Origin: Schistosoma mansoni
Lineage: Eukaryota > Platyhelminthes > Trematoda > Strigeidida > Schistosomatidae
Direction of reading: 5' to 3'
Assembly: GCF_000237925.1 (NCBI RefSeq)
Contig: NW_017386058.1
Coordinates: forward strand, 124,001 to 188,000
DNA length: 64,000 nucleotides
Part shown: one piece after another, positions 36,276 through 51,700 of the stretch
Layout: the number at the start of each line of letters is the position of its first letter
How positions within the stretch are numbered: the stretch's first letter is position 1
Translations under genes and position numbers: made by a program
The notes under the pieces: generated by a model
What the model was told of the DNA's origin: nothing
What the model saw: the letters and a program-made list of their open reading frames with translations, nothing else
The model's database searches: none

Positions 36276-39200
36276 TTAAGGAGATTTAGCATCAAATGCT
36301 TCTAATTCTTTAAGTATTTTACGACGTTCTTTTAATGCTTTCCATGAAATATCACGATCACGTTTCAATGGAGGTTTACGATGTGGACGATAACTTTCAA
36401 GTTTATTATAAGCTTCAATAACCTGAACAATTTAAAAGAAAAGAATTATTTTTGTTTACAAATTGAGATTTCATATCATTCACTAGTGAATTTTTTAATA
36501 GAGATGTTGAGATATGGCCCCCAAATGCCCTGGTACGGCCGAGAGTGGAGAGAGTTCGCTCTCCCTCTCGAAATGCCCTCATATGGCCACGTGTATATAG
36601 CCTCTGCCAGGGAAGTCCTAATCACTGCCTTCTCGCACCACGGGTGTTGTTTACGAAAGTGAGGGGACGAAAAGCGAATGCCCGGTGCTTTAACCGGGTT
36701 GGTGGACACGGAAAGTCCACCAACACGTGGTTCAGTATCCTGAGGGAACAAATGGTGTATGAGTCAATCGTTGATCACCGGCTACCATGGGACTGCATCT
36801 ACTCACGATGCTCCACTGCCTTGTGGATCAGACCTTTAGGTCGAAGGCTCCGGGTGTGTCCCCTTTAGAAAACCACCTGCTTCACAGTTTGGGCACTCGG
36901 GCAGTATCACAGCCCTCACACAAATCAAATGAGATTTGTATGGCGCATATATATCTGATGCCCCTTTGTACCAATATTTATGTGTTTAAAATAAATAAAT
37001 AATTCGTTAAAATATTTTCTATTCATTAATCATACTGAGGCATGCCATTTACAAACAATACTCGTTTATTGGATTACTGATATGTGGTAGTGAAAGTGAT
37101 ATATGATTTTCCACTGAGCGTGAACAAACAGGCATTTAGTTTACTGACCACTAAATGTGTAATTTTCCTTCCTGTTATTGACATCTCCTGCGAACTCACT
37201 GAGAGTGACTGCTTGCAATTGTGTTGAACAGAATATTGTCTAGTCTACACTCTGATTCTCTATTCTAGGTTGTGAATACTAGATCTGATATAACGTGACC
37301 TGTCTTATTATCGTATTAACTTATTATCGCAGTATACTCGAGCGAGAGATAAATATTTTAAACTATCTGTTATACCAATTACACTAATGAAAAGAGTCAT
37401 TTTCTAGAGAAAAATGTATATCTACTACGCTGGTGAATTATTACACAAAAGTAGAATTATATAGTAAACTAAGACTATGTTAATGATTTCTAGTGAAACA
37501 TAATGACGATATAAATTAAAATAATGACTTAATGATTGAAGAAATCATATTTTACCTGATAGATTGTAGGTTAGGATGTTAATCTCTCACATCTACTTCA
37601 GTTTGAACAATATAATAGTATAATTACAACATATATAAAGCTGATGTGTCTCAAAGCCGAGTTCATTAATCTGTATGTATTTCTCCGTTGGTGAATTGAC
37701 TTAAGGTTACATGAAATTTTATTATCGTAAATGTATACTGCATCTCATTTTTGGAAATCATACTATTGAAATCCCATGAAATGAAGTGTTAAGATAATGA
37801 TGGAATATTTCAATAAAATTATTAGTTATAATTCTATTTCCCGAGATAATTAAATGTTCATTTATACCGATTTATGCTATGCTGTATTCAAAATAACATG
37901 GAAAAATGATATTAAAAATAAACACTAAAAGCTTGTTTCGTCTACTTATTAACATATAACTATGTTTCACCAATTTCAAATGAGGTAGGGAAAGTTACCA
38001 AGAGACAATAAGGTCTTATTTGAAGGCAATCGATGCAAAGCTAATTTGGAAGGGGAGATGTCTTTTTTGTTTGACTTTGTTTATTTAAACATACAAAGAT
38101 TGGTTCAAAAAGACACCAAAATATATGTGTCATACAAATCAGTTATCATTACATTTGTGTGCTTTGGGATACTGCCCGGGCACCCGGACCGAAACAGATA
38201 GAATTATTGGGGGGCTACACTCAGATACAGTGGAACAACATTAGATGTGGTCTCATGGTAGCCGATGACCAACAATAGGTTCATACAACATTTGTTCCTC
38301 GGGATCAAAGAGCCCAGTGGACGAATGGTTCGAACTCAAGAATTTCCAACTTTCTCAGACAGATCCTCCGTACCCACCAACCTGGTTTAGGCGCCGGATA
38401 TTTGCTTTTTGTCCTCCCAAATTCGTAAACAACAACCCTGCCACGTGAAGTGAGTGAGTAAACCTTTCCTGAGAGAGAGAGCATTTGGAGGGGGAAAGCG
38501 GGCTTTCTTCACGGGAGCGATATTTAGTGTCGTCGTTTTGGAGTTTCAGCAGTAGATCATAATATTTTTCTGTCATGATTTCAGGTTGAAAAGACAGTGT
38601 ATTATGCAAACTTTACAAATATTGTCGTTATTCGTTTGTTGAAACTTGTGGATGAAACCAATGGTATCGCATACATGAAAGTGTACACGATTTCATTAAT
38701 CTTGTAAACTTTGTCGAATTAATTTGATTTGTTCACTTGATGTCTTCTTGGGCAAATCAATTAGTCAAGTGAGAACCAGGATCACGTGGTCTGAAACAAA
38801 ATTATAACCAAAACTTACTACAAAAAACTAACCGCTTTGAACTTACATCAGCATCTGCAATCGCTAGACGCCTTTGTATTTCTTGGCGTTGCATATCTCT
38901 TCTAGCTGCCTGTACGAGTCGCCGAAGCATTCGATGGTTTGCCGTACATAACAATCTCAGTTCCCGTTGACGTTGAATAATAGCCCAGCCAATATCATCA
39001 CCAGCACTAGATCCATGCTGTGTAGTCGCTGTTGATGGAGTATCTTGACTAAATAGCATATGATTTTGAACCATTGTGTTGATACCACAGTCTGGTGACT
39101 TTGAATCATTATGCTGGATTATAGGAGAAGCTTCATGACTACTTTTTCCTGTTAAATGATTTGTTCTTTCTGTCCAGTTGGACTCCATTTTGAATTTAAG

Positions 39201-42200
39201 TTGACTATTTTGAAGTGGAGTAGTACATTGTTCATTAATTTGGCTCAAGGAACTGTGTAGGTTGGAATCTAATACCTTGAGGAAAAATTAGAATAAAATT
39301 CTTATCAAATTGAAAAGTATTTCATAAGCATTTTAAAGTAATATCAAATGAATTTAAATACATGTCAACCACGACTTTAGAACTACATTAAGATGAAATA
39401 GTGTTTTATAGGTAAGGTAGTAGTTATCATGACAAAAACGATGTGCTATAAGGGTGAAGGAAAGATTGATACTTAAACTAACTAAATGTTAATGGCTTTT
39501 ATGAAATGAAGTAGATCAAAGCTAGTTTCATCCAACAACAATATTAACAATATGTTACAATTAAATCCGAATGATAAGTCTCTCGGTTAACCGTTATTTC
39601 AATATATAATCAACTAAAGTGGTATGAATAGTTTACGCTACGAACTGAAATCTGTCAGACAAATATTAGAGAAAGGGACGAAGAAATAAATGTTTCATCC
39701 TAGTCTGGGAATCCTCGACAGCGCCCACCCACGACCCTATCAAGAGATAGAACCCAGGACCTCCAGGTCTCACGATAAGCATTAACCTTAAGACTAGTGG
39801 GTTAGTAACCAATGTTTCACACTTTTTATTTCAACTACTTTGATATGATGCACAACCACGTTACAGTGTCATTGATGGATAGTTACCAAATATCCAATAT
39901 GGTTGGACTTCTCAGTTACAGTTTTCCACCAGAACTCCGGGAAATACCGCTCGAAATTTGTCACTAGAAATCAAATGATTATTATTAACATAATGGGTTT
40001 GTGGGTACACACTGCCGGTGAGTCCTATTCTAGGATGAAATAGCTGTCAAGTGATTCTTGGTTTCAAATGACTGTCTATTTAACCAAGATTAATCCGTGA
40101 GGTAAGCTATGAAAACTAACAATTTCCAAAAACCCTTTACACTAAAGTGAGATGATTGAGAAGGTTGATTCTAAAGTACAACCTGAACTTATTAGGAAAC
40201 TCCAGAACTAGGTCTTGTGCTCAGTAAAGAGTAGCTGTAATCTTGAGGAAACTGATATTTCCTATGGGATTTAAACCTATATTACCTTACCTCATAGTCT
40301 GAGACATCAGTAGAATTCAAGCAACACTAAACGACAAGACTTGACGCTGTCCAGTAACTCAGTGATTAATTAGTGTAAACTGTACAACGTTTTGTTATTA
40401 ATAAAATCGACTATGTTTAGGTTCATATAGTGATTAACTTTTCCAACATGATTTATTTGGTTAAGGTAAGAGAAACATGTTTCTAATATTTAAGAAAGTT
40501 CACTTAAATGATAGAAAGAATTTACCTGAGCTGTTTCACAACCCCCCTCAAAAGTATTACAATTCGAACTCGGTTTATCACATAATCTATCATTTTCCGT
40601 CAATTTTTCACTGTGAAATTCAGATAATGATAAATCACCATTTACGAGAACTGGTTCATGATCTTCTAACGAACCAATTAAAGGATTACTGTCCCCATTA
40701 CAATGAAATCCAGATAAGTTATTCGGTGAAAAACGATTATATCTTAGAGAATGGTGGACTTGTTTAGAAGGACTTGTTGGATAAATTAGTCGCTTTGCAT
40801 TTTCCGTCGACAATTGAGTAGTGAAACTATCACGACTGCGCGGACTGACATCAGTATGTAGATCCTGTTTTCCCGGAGGATTATCCAGGTCACTGAAATA
40901 TTCATTGTCGACGGTAGGAATGTTAGGATCAGGATGAGAGTTAGGAATGCGATCCTTGAATTTAATAAAAAAGAAAATATAGGTGTAAGAATACTACTGA
41001 AAAATGTGTTATTCAGAGCAATTTACACACAATGTATGAATAAATGGATATTTATTGAAGGGACGATAGTTCACAACATTTATAAATTTACAAAATACTC
41101 TTCATGGAAAAAATGAAGATCATATTAACAATATTTAAGAAATTAAAAATCTTAGGTAAAACAAAAAAGTGACCTCCATAAAATCAACCGCTTTCGTGGA
41201 ACAAGTGAATAGGTATTTTGTACACACATTAGATTGGTTATTCGTGGCAACTTACCTTTTGTATCAAGGTATTATCAAAAAAGGTGAGTATCGTAGTTAA
41301 CACAAAGATTTGATGCATTAAATATCAACTGAATTGGGCGCATCAAACGGTGTTTTAGTGTGTCACTAGTAATAAAAGCTCACGTAAACTGAAGATTCAT
41401 AGACAGTATTTTATTATGAACATTGTATTTAGTTTGAGAAGACGGTTTCTTCTTCATATATATATAACAACAGGAATTTTCTTAGAAAGTGGATTTTAAA
41501 GACATAGATAATTCATTCTCTAAACGATTTAATGAACAGACTTTACGATTTCGTGAGCGCAGACGATGAATGAGATTGTGTTTTATTTTTTGTTTATTGG
41601 AGCCCAGTTGTGAAAATTTGTTACTTATCTGTTTTAAAGGAAAATACGAATACATTACAGATCCTTCAGTCTTCAGTAACGTCGCACAAAGACATTTCCA
41701 ATTCAGTTTGATAGGGCTAATAATATAATACTTGGTGTTATTATTCAATTTGAAATTATACGGTTGAAAATTTTACACAATTTTATATTTTCTAGTCAAA
41801 TAATCAATATTCATATACATTGTGTAGTTCTTGATTTAGAAATGTCAAACTACCGAGGTTATTTACCACTTTCTATGGTAATTAGTTATTAAATGTGTGG
41901 CGGATGCTACTTATGTCGATAGACATAAGTAGTATGTAACACCAATCAGAAGTGAAATATCTGGCAGCAGAAGGTTGAAAAGATACAATTAAAGAGAACG
42001 AGTATGTAAACAAAGAGTATTTTTAATAACAACAGGAATGAGAGAATGATGTAGTGAGAAAAAATTGATGGGAGATATGCAAATGAGGTATTTGTAATGT
42101 ATGGATTTCGTATTTCACTAAGATATTCTGTAATTTTGTACTAAACAACAAATTGCTCTTCCCCACCTGAGTTCCCAGTCACTACAATAGAATTATGCTA

Positions 42201-42689
42201 AACAATTCATGATATTATTATTCTGAATGAAAATAGAATCAATCAGTGTATCAAAACAGTGATTAAATTAAAATGTTAACACAACAATAAACATAATATA
42301 CGATTACTAGAAAGAAATTACCGATTTGTTTAATTCCATTGAATCATTCAAACTAGAAGTTATTCCATTGTATAGAATTTCATTATGTGTATTATTGCTA
42401 TTCACAGTGTTTCGTAATTTATTTCTATAACATAATGATTTTGACATTTTCAAATTCCTTCGTTTTAATTTTTTTATGTAACATGTGGATTTAATTCGGC
42501 CATTATTATTATTATTATTATTATCATCATCGACAATCGGATTGATATTTTCCATTTTTACAGGTAACAATGACAGCTCCGTGGAATGTGCAATATCTGA
42601 TGGATTTGGTTCACATGATGCATTTTCTACAAGCAAGAAGAGAACGATGTAATCAGCTATGGATAGAACAAGGTGTAGTCTTTTCAAAT

Positions 42690-42723
<34 letters not shown>

Positions 42724-45700
42724 AGAATAAACACAGGACAAAAACTTCAGTATGATTTATGATGAATAAGCTTTAGCTGTAGTAAGCTCATGACCAGGTT
42801 GTTCTAGCGAAACAACTGGGTATGGATACATTTAAATAAATGATGATAATTAATGAAAGTCATCAAACAATAATGACTTGTAAACTACGTTTATATAAAA
42901 ATGGATCTTATTTCAAAATGAGCAAGAGTGAGGAGTAAGGGTGGTGATATGACATTTTTTATCAATGAATAAAAGAGAGCCTTTCTCTATTGTTATTAAA
43001 AGGAATGTATCTCAGATAACCAATTTTTATCTCTTTAGAAAAATACAAAGCATAAAATTTTGGACAATTCTATCTATACTACAGTTAAGTATCAATCTAG
43101 ACTTGTGAACAATGTGAAATAAGTCTCGTTCAAAAGTAAATACTACTGAGCTGTATGCTCGGAGGTATTATTTAGTTGAGATCCACATGAGTAATTTGTA
43201 CAAATGCTGTGGTTGAGCAATTTTTGTAACATAGTTTGTTTTACGTCGGTCACAGTAAAGCAGTTATATGTTGGTTTCTTTTAATTTGAGCTTAATTTTC
43301 TTTAATTTTATTATTTGATCTCACGTATTCTTTTTAAGATGGGATTTGTTATGTTTATCTTCTTACTGCCATAGATAGAATTTATTTTAAGTTCTTTGCT
43401 GACTAAGAGGTTATCTGTCCGTGGTTGTATAACGCATCCGATATTTAATGGGGTAAATAAAGTGTTACTTTTAAAATCAAGTTTTAAGGAAACCGTTTAC
43501 CCATAAAGTGGACAAAACATAATTTGGATCGGTTCGTGATATCAATAAACAGAAAACGTTACACAACCACTGGCAGATGTGACGGAGAAAATCTATGGCT
43601 CGAGTGGATGATTTCAGTGTTTTTGTTCTCCATCCAGCTCAGAGAACGAAACTCCACCACTGACGCCTAACCAATCACGACTGACATTTATTGCACGGTT
43701 ACTGTGATTCCCGAACCCTAGTGGTCAAAATTTTCTTGATGTGATTAAAAAAACATAAATAAGTGATTGGTTAACTGGTTTTTGAAAATGTGTGCTCGAA
43801 TGTTCATTAACAGATGCTGTTAGATGCAACGTACCCAAAAATATGTTATCAATGTCCATGACAACGTTAAGAAACAATACGGCTAGTACTTTTTAAGTTA
43901 TTTACGTTCATAGTTTGAAGAAAAAGTGATCACTTGAGAAATGTTAAAGTTTTATACCACTTTTCAGAAATTAATAACCAATAATTACTATTTTAAAACT
44001 AATCGTTTCATTGGACAAAACGGGATTAAACAATTTTTGTCAAAAAAAACAATACAAAAACAACCATCCTATAAATTACATTAACCTATCACTACCCTTT
44101 GTTTTATATATGTGGTTAATCTGCTCATCATTTGGTATTGCAATAGAACATATAGCTACGTATATACACTAGATTACGCACTCTATTTAACATTGGTTGA
44201 CTGAAAAAATCCATCTGACAAATGATAGCTATTTTGTGTCCCATTATTTTCGATAGGCTATTTAAAATGCCACCTAGTTGAAACCCCAAAACGTGAATAT
44301 AAATAATCAATTGTTGAATTTATTTAAATGATGGTAACAATGTTAACCATAGAAAGCGAGAGATAGGAAGAGACGGAGCGAAAAACAACAAGAACTAAGC
44401 GAAGCAACATAGATATTAAGAATTTTTTTAAGTGTTTGTTAATCGATTATAGTGAACAACAAGTTGAAAACAACAAAGAGAACATAAAATATTGATTTAA
44501 ATAGATCAAGTTTTATTTCTATAAACGAATAAAGTGCTATAGCATTTGTGTGAATACGATTTAATCTCTATGCTCTTTGATATCATTAATTAATTGAACT
44601 TGCGATCAATGTATACGATCGACAATCGGAAATGAGCACATACACACACAGACACAAAGACAATTAACTCAGTGGTGAATCGTATGTTAAATTTTCTAAA
44701 CAAAAAATTATATTGAGAACAGATAACGAGAAGAAAAAGTACCAGTTCATATCAGAGAACATTTTAAAAATGAGCATATATTATTTAAAATAGGATACGG
44801 TCAAATGATTTTTGAATAGTGGGATGGCGGCAGATTTTAGAAAGAAAATATATGTAGCATGAGTGAATGAAATTAATAACGTAAAGTAATGTGGCAGATG
44901 ATCGTAGCACAGAAGTGACGATTATGAGTTTTTGTCACAAACTGATAGCGAATAAACAGCCATTAAAAATCAGAAGGGATTACACAGATATTTTTTTCTA
45001 GTTTGAGACTACAAAGTAGTGTGCGATTATGACCCTGACAACAGTGACATAACTTAGGATCTTCAGGCATTGTCAACTTTAACCATTGTATTACATATTG
45101 TGACAATCATTCACTGTTACATCATGAGCGCTTACTTCACGTAGAAGTGAGCTGAATAGTTATTTTTTGAAACTTAAATCGGTTTGCTCTGTTGACTTTG
45201 TTTTTGATTGATTATCGTCGTAGGTTTCACCATTTTTAATTATTCTGACATTCAAGTTGTTTTTTCTCGTCCCGAAACAAGAATAAAAATAACGAAACCT
45301 ACGAGGACAATTAGTCACAAACAAGGGTAACAGAATAGACCGATTCAAGGCTTGTGGAATAACTAGGAAGCTCACTTCTACATGAAGTAAGTGTTGATGA
45401 TTCTATCCAGAACGACAATGAGAACCATCTAGCTAAGAGAATTTAACAACAGCGATCTTCAAATTTCGTAATCTATGTAAAACAACTATTACCCACTGAA
45501 TGATATGAAATCCTGGCACAACCAGTCACCAAAAAACCGCGCCACAGAAATGAAAGCAATCATAGTGTAATAAGATGGGAGAAAGAGTAATACATTCGAT
45601 AAAGAAGAGAATAGAAATAATGTTTAATAAGAAATACAATGCGGTTAAAAACACAACCAAGAAAGATTCCAGTTAGTGGAATCTATCTCACTTTTATACA

Positions 45701-48700
45701 GAGTGTAGAGGAAGACTATAACAGGATCACCGCTGGCTTTTATTCCGAGGCATGTGTGACAACAGCTCAAGTCACCGAGTTTCACAATCCCTAAGACCTC
45801 GAACCGTGAATTTATGATGCACCTAAGGATTTCAGTATTATAAAACTGTCTTTCAACTCACATCATGCCATATAACTATCGATAGGAAGAAGGTTTTGCA
45901 ATAAGTTCAGTGTTCGACTTCAATTTCTTCAGTTCGGTTAGGCACATTAACTTCGTTACAGCTTCTTGACAATTATTTACATATATTCATTCCATAGTCA
46001 TAATAAAAAGAATTTGAAATAACTGCTTTCTTAATGCAACTGATCATGTAAATCATATGGTTCAACCTGCTTTGGGTGCTCTAGCTTGTAGTTAAAAGTT
46101 TTGCATAAAACTTATGTTACTTATAAGTAGACACAAAGTGATAACTAAAAATAAAATAAGATGTCAGGAACTACTTGTTATATGTAAACACAAGGGAAAA
46201 TTAAAATCGAGATGTTGGAGGATAAATGCAAACGCAAAGACGATATATTTCTAAAGATAAATATAATGAAAAAAACATACTGTGATGCTCAGGTAAAGGA
46301 GATAATGGTTTGTCATTATTTACTCGGCATTTTTTGAAAACATGGTTTTTCTCAAGAGTATCTTGAACTTCCTCTGAATGTTTCAATGGACCTGATTTCA
46401 CTGGATTTGATGAAGTAATTTTATTTTTTCGGATAATCAATTTTGTCGAATGAGAAACAGCATCATTACATAATGCACTGGAAGATAAATTGTGAGGATT
46501 ACAATCTCCTTTGGATTCAACCAAAGGTGAAACTTTTGGATGTAAAACACTAAGGGGAAATAAGCCCAGCTCATCAATCGCCTGTGCAATCTTTTTTTCT
46601 ACTCGATATGATGAACTAACACGTAATTGTTTAGCTAAACTTTTAAGTGGTTCACTAGCGCGAGAAGTAAGCAAATGTGGATCGACTAGGAAATCGTGAT
46701 TTGTTATCGTAGATCCTGATGACGGATAGTTTGTCACTTGTGAATTTATCACTGCATTTGACGAATTGGAGTTATTGTTATATCTGCTAATATGGAGTGC
46801 TTCAGCTGATACAGTTCCATGATCGGAGCCACTAGGATCAGTAGATTCTGAATGATTATCTTCAAATTCATCATTTGTTACTGTTCAATAAAAAAAAGTG
46901 CAGAAATTATAAAAAAGATTTAGAGAATCTGATATCACTAAGAATAACGATGATTGATTAAAACTATTCATTTATATATACTCAGATGAACAGTAGAATA
47001 AGAAAATGTACACAAGAAGACCTTAACAAAATATCAGATTAGTTTAGTCGCTAATATACTAATTAATTCTACTTATTCGTCCTATATGAAAATAATGTTG
47101 TGACTATCACAGTTGCAGCAATGCTCTAAATGCACAACAACAAAGGTCTGAATAAATTGATTTAATACAAAACAGAGAAATAAATGTTAGTTTCCTTGCC
47201 CTGTAATATTTTATACCTCTGAGACCCATTTTGTTGCTCGAAAAAGGTATATTACTTGAAGTATTTACGTATACATCTCTAGTTTAATAAAAAAAAGTTC
47301 ACTGAGAAGTAACCACCTCCATGGCTCCCGAATGCCCTGGTATGGTCGAGGGTGGGGAGAGTACGCTCTTCCTCTCGAAATGATCTCACATAACCACACC
47401 TATACAACCACTCTCAGGAAGTCCTACTCACTTACTTCTCGTAGTACAGGCATTGTTTACGAAATTCAGAGGACGAAAGGAGAACGTCCAACACTTTAAC
47501 CGAAACAGTGGATAGGGAGGATCCACTCAGGAGAATAAGAAAACCCTGATTCTAAACCAATCGTCCACATACGTTCCACGATCCAGAGAGAACAAATGGC
47601 ACACGAACCTATTGTTAGTCACCGACTACCATGGGACCGCATCTCCTAATGTTGATCCACTGCCTAGTGGATTGGATTTCTAGGTCAGAGGTTTGGGGAG
47701 TGGCCTTCTGAGAAGACCACCTGCTTCGGATTAGGCAACCAGGCAGTGTTCCAGTCCTCACATGAATCGGATGACGAAGTGTGGTGCATGTATATTTGAT
47801 GCCTGCTTATACCAATGTTTATGTGTTTAAACGAATAAATAAACAATAAAATAGATATTTGTTGCACATAAGAACTATTATTAATACTAGGCAAATTTGT
47901 CGTAGCGTAGTTTACAAATGAATAGTTGAAATTAATTAAAGATATAAAAATAGATACCTACCTTGATGTGTAGTGAAATTTAATTTTCCACTAAAATTTG
48001 ACAATATATCGTCTTGATAACAAGATTCCAAAAGGGACTGAGATATTTTATTTAACATAGAAGATTCGGGGACTGGCTTTCTGAAATGAGTAATAATATC
48101 CAATAAACAACGATAATTATACGATTTATTGATCATATATGATAAATGATTTAAGAAGATAGTAATCACAAGTTATGTATCAAAGGATTGATGAATATTG
48201 AAATAAATCTGTTCAGAAAAACAAACATATGGGAGAATGAGTAGCTTGTTTGTATATCGAAAAACACGTCGAAACTCTGACTTTAATTTATGGATATGGC
48301 GAAGAGCATTAACTTGTTTATGTGGTGTTTTTGGAGACTTCTTATCATCAGAAAGAGACCAAGGAGCGCTAGACAGCTGCTTCCCTTTAGTTTAGGACTT
48401 CTTTCCTTAACCAACCTAAGAGTACGGAAATAACTTAACAATGATATTGGTTGAGGATCGCTTAATACCGCGAATGGACCTAAGTTGAAAATGTGAACAA
48501 TTGAGTATCCAGTTATCCATAGGTCATATGGACGATAGCATATGAGCACTGCTGAAAAGATACAAACTAGGACTAAACATCAGCTCTCCCAGCTGGTGTC
48601 AGTTAGTGATTCAGAAAGAAAATGACCGGAGTGTCACCTGTAAAGATGTCTATAATTTCAAAAATACTTGACTTCCTCAAAAATTATATCTAATTATGCA

Positions 48701-51700
48701 TAATGAGTGAAATTGATTGTATCTGTAGTTAACCAAACATGTCATGTAAACAGCACACGATCATATTTTCTTCTCATGTGTAGATCTCTAATAATATAAG
48801 GAAAAGAGTATTATGTCTCCTATGCTAATAATAATTGTCATTATAACAAATGTACTGTACCTCTTCAAAAGATAAATGCACCACAGAGATTTCTAATTTC
48901 CTAAATCTTGGGTTAGAAGAATAGAATGCTAGATTAGTAACAATCTTTTTTTATTACTGTTAATATATAACTCATGTAATTATACAAATAAAATACAGGA
49001 ACTTAATAAAATACAGTTGTTCAAATGACTACTTAAGACCTGATACAAATAAGGTGAAAAGTAAGAGTCGAAATAATAATATAATTGGCAGTACAAAAAT
49101 AAACATGGAAATCATACATCAAAAGAAATACAGAAAAAACTGAAAAAACAAAGATCAAATGCATCTGTGTATGACAAGACATTTAATTCTACTAGTTGTG
49201 AAGTCACATTACTGCTTTGTTATTAAAACTAGAAAACTTATAGTTTTGATTAGATTCTATTTTTTAGTACTTTTTCTCAAATGTATTAATTCACGTAAAA
49301 AGAAACTAGAGCGGACAATCATTCACTGATGAATATGGACAGAATTCGGCTAAAAAGTTTAAACAAGGTTATTTCTGCAGAAAAGTGTTGTCATTATACG
49401 ACTGAATTAAAGTATTAGTAACTCCAGCTTGGAGCTACAAAAAAGGAGTTACTGACTACTAACTACCGATATGACTACTGAATAAGTGACTTTTAACAAC
49501 AGGCATGTATACGTCTAAAACGTTGAAACAGTCGGATCAGAACGCCAATTATATGATCTATCTACTTTCATTTGTGTTACACTTACTTGAGCTCTGTTTC
49601 CAAGTATTTAGTTACATTGAGCAATTGAGATGAGGACATAGACGAATTGCAGTTATTCAATGAGCATGATGATTCGTCTGTAGTGGCCTGTTGAAAAATT
49701 TGAGAACCACGCCGAAGTCTTTTGCAAGCTGATAAGAAAAACAAATTAGAATTATTATGTTATGTTGGAAATAAGAGACAAAAATATGGTGACGCCAATA
49801 TGATCTAACAACTGGTTTCATAGGATAGAGTAATTTCCTGTATATACTATTCGAATTGTATGGATACGATAAATAGGATAATATCACAGACAATTTAAAA
49901 TGCTCGGCTACTAAGTATAAAGTAATACAGAATCAATACAGTTCATAGTAAAAAACAAAGAAAATAATGTGCCCATAAAATATTTATTTCATGATGTAAC
50001 CAATCTAAATACCAGACAACTTGATAGCAAAAGTCATTCATTGATAATTATGGAGAATAATTACTGTACTATAGACTTTTTTATTTTGAAAAGCGTTAAC
50101 TATGTAAGTTCATAATGATAGCTTATTAGTGAGTGAATATATTGTGAAACGTGGAATTTAACTACCGTATCGAATCTAAATTATGTACTGCTAAATATTC
50201 TCAAACTAGAAGAAAGCAATTAATCATGGTTGTATGTATTTCAATGGCTTTTTACCACAGCATTATGGAATGATAGTACCATAGTTACGACACTCAACTA
50301 ATAGATCACAGTTTCAGCCTCCTCCCCCTTAAAATAACTTACGTTTGAGCTGTCGAGTAGTCTCACACTTTCCCTTAGCATAATTTAAAGCTGAGTACAT
50401 GAACCTTTGCATGTAAAAAATGAGTTAATGTTTTGTCACAACCTTATTTAATGGCCAATACTGTTTTTAAATTAGTTAGTTCTTTACAAATATTAAGTAA
50501 GTATAATCATCCAAGATGAAACAACTATATAATAAGAATGTCAAATGAAAAATAAATGAAACGTGTATAAATCGATAATTGAAAAAAATATTTAAAAAAA
50601 ATAACTGAATAAATAAAGGGGATAGTTCATATTAAAAATTAAGGCTTACCTGGTGCTTCGTTGGTTTCATTTTTACACGATTCACTTTGTCTAAGCACAG
50701 GCAAATGAAAGTAAATTGATTCCAAATGCTGATATGATCGGATAAGGCTTTCTAAGTAACTGACATTCGCCTCAGTTATTTCAGCACAATATGGTTCCAT
50801 TAATTCCCAGAATTTATTCGGAATGGCATAACTATAAAGAACGATTTAAACAATATTAAAAGATAACAGAATACAAGATATTGGATTGATGTATGTAAAC
50901 AACTTTAATAAATCAACAAATCAGTTTGTAAACTATATTATGAAAGGAAGTGTTTTTATTACCTATACAGTTTGCACAGTGGTCATTCTATAGTCTACTC
51001 TAATATATTCGTTTCCAACGGAAATCTCAATAAATACAGTTATAAAAAAGCGTCTATTAAAGTGTTTAAGGAACGTAACATGTCATTAAAAAAGAAATTA
51101 TTTTCATAAAAATTTTCAAAGCTATCAGTTTTCTTACATACTTATAGAGTATTAAACAAACCACTTTTTAGACAATATTACATCATGGTAATATGAAATA
51201 TAATAATAGTTTAGAAGTCAAGTGATACATATACATATAGTTCTTCATTAATAATCAAAACTTATAACATGTAGATAGATAACTAAAACGTGACAGTTTT
51301 ATGTTGTAATCATTAGATAATTTTGATTGTAAACATTTAAATTGTTGAATGAAGTGACCTGTTGTTAGTGATGAAAGATTATTAAGTTACTGTTTTACAT
51401 CATATGATTAAATGATAATGAAATTGAAATTTGCGAAAAAGTGTATTTCATTTTTTGCTATTGTAAAAGATAACCAAGAAATGAACTTATTATTATCTTG
51501 AAATAAAACTGAATATACGATAGAGGTTTCAAAAAATCACAACTTGCATAAGTATTTAGCTCCAAGTGAGTAAATCTTTAATAGTGTTGTGTTCTTGATG
51601 GAGGATATTCTAGTATAGGAGTAAGTTAGAAGAAAGGTAAGTGATTATCGCAATTAATAGTTGGATACTTTGAGTGACATGGATACGAATAGTTTGCAAT

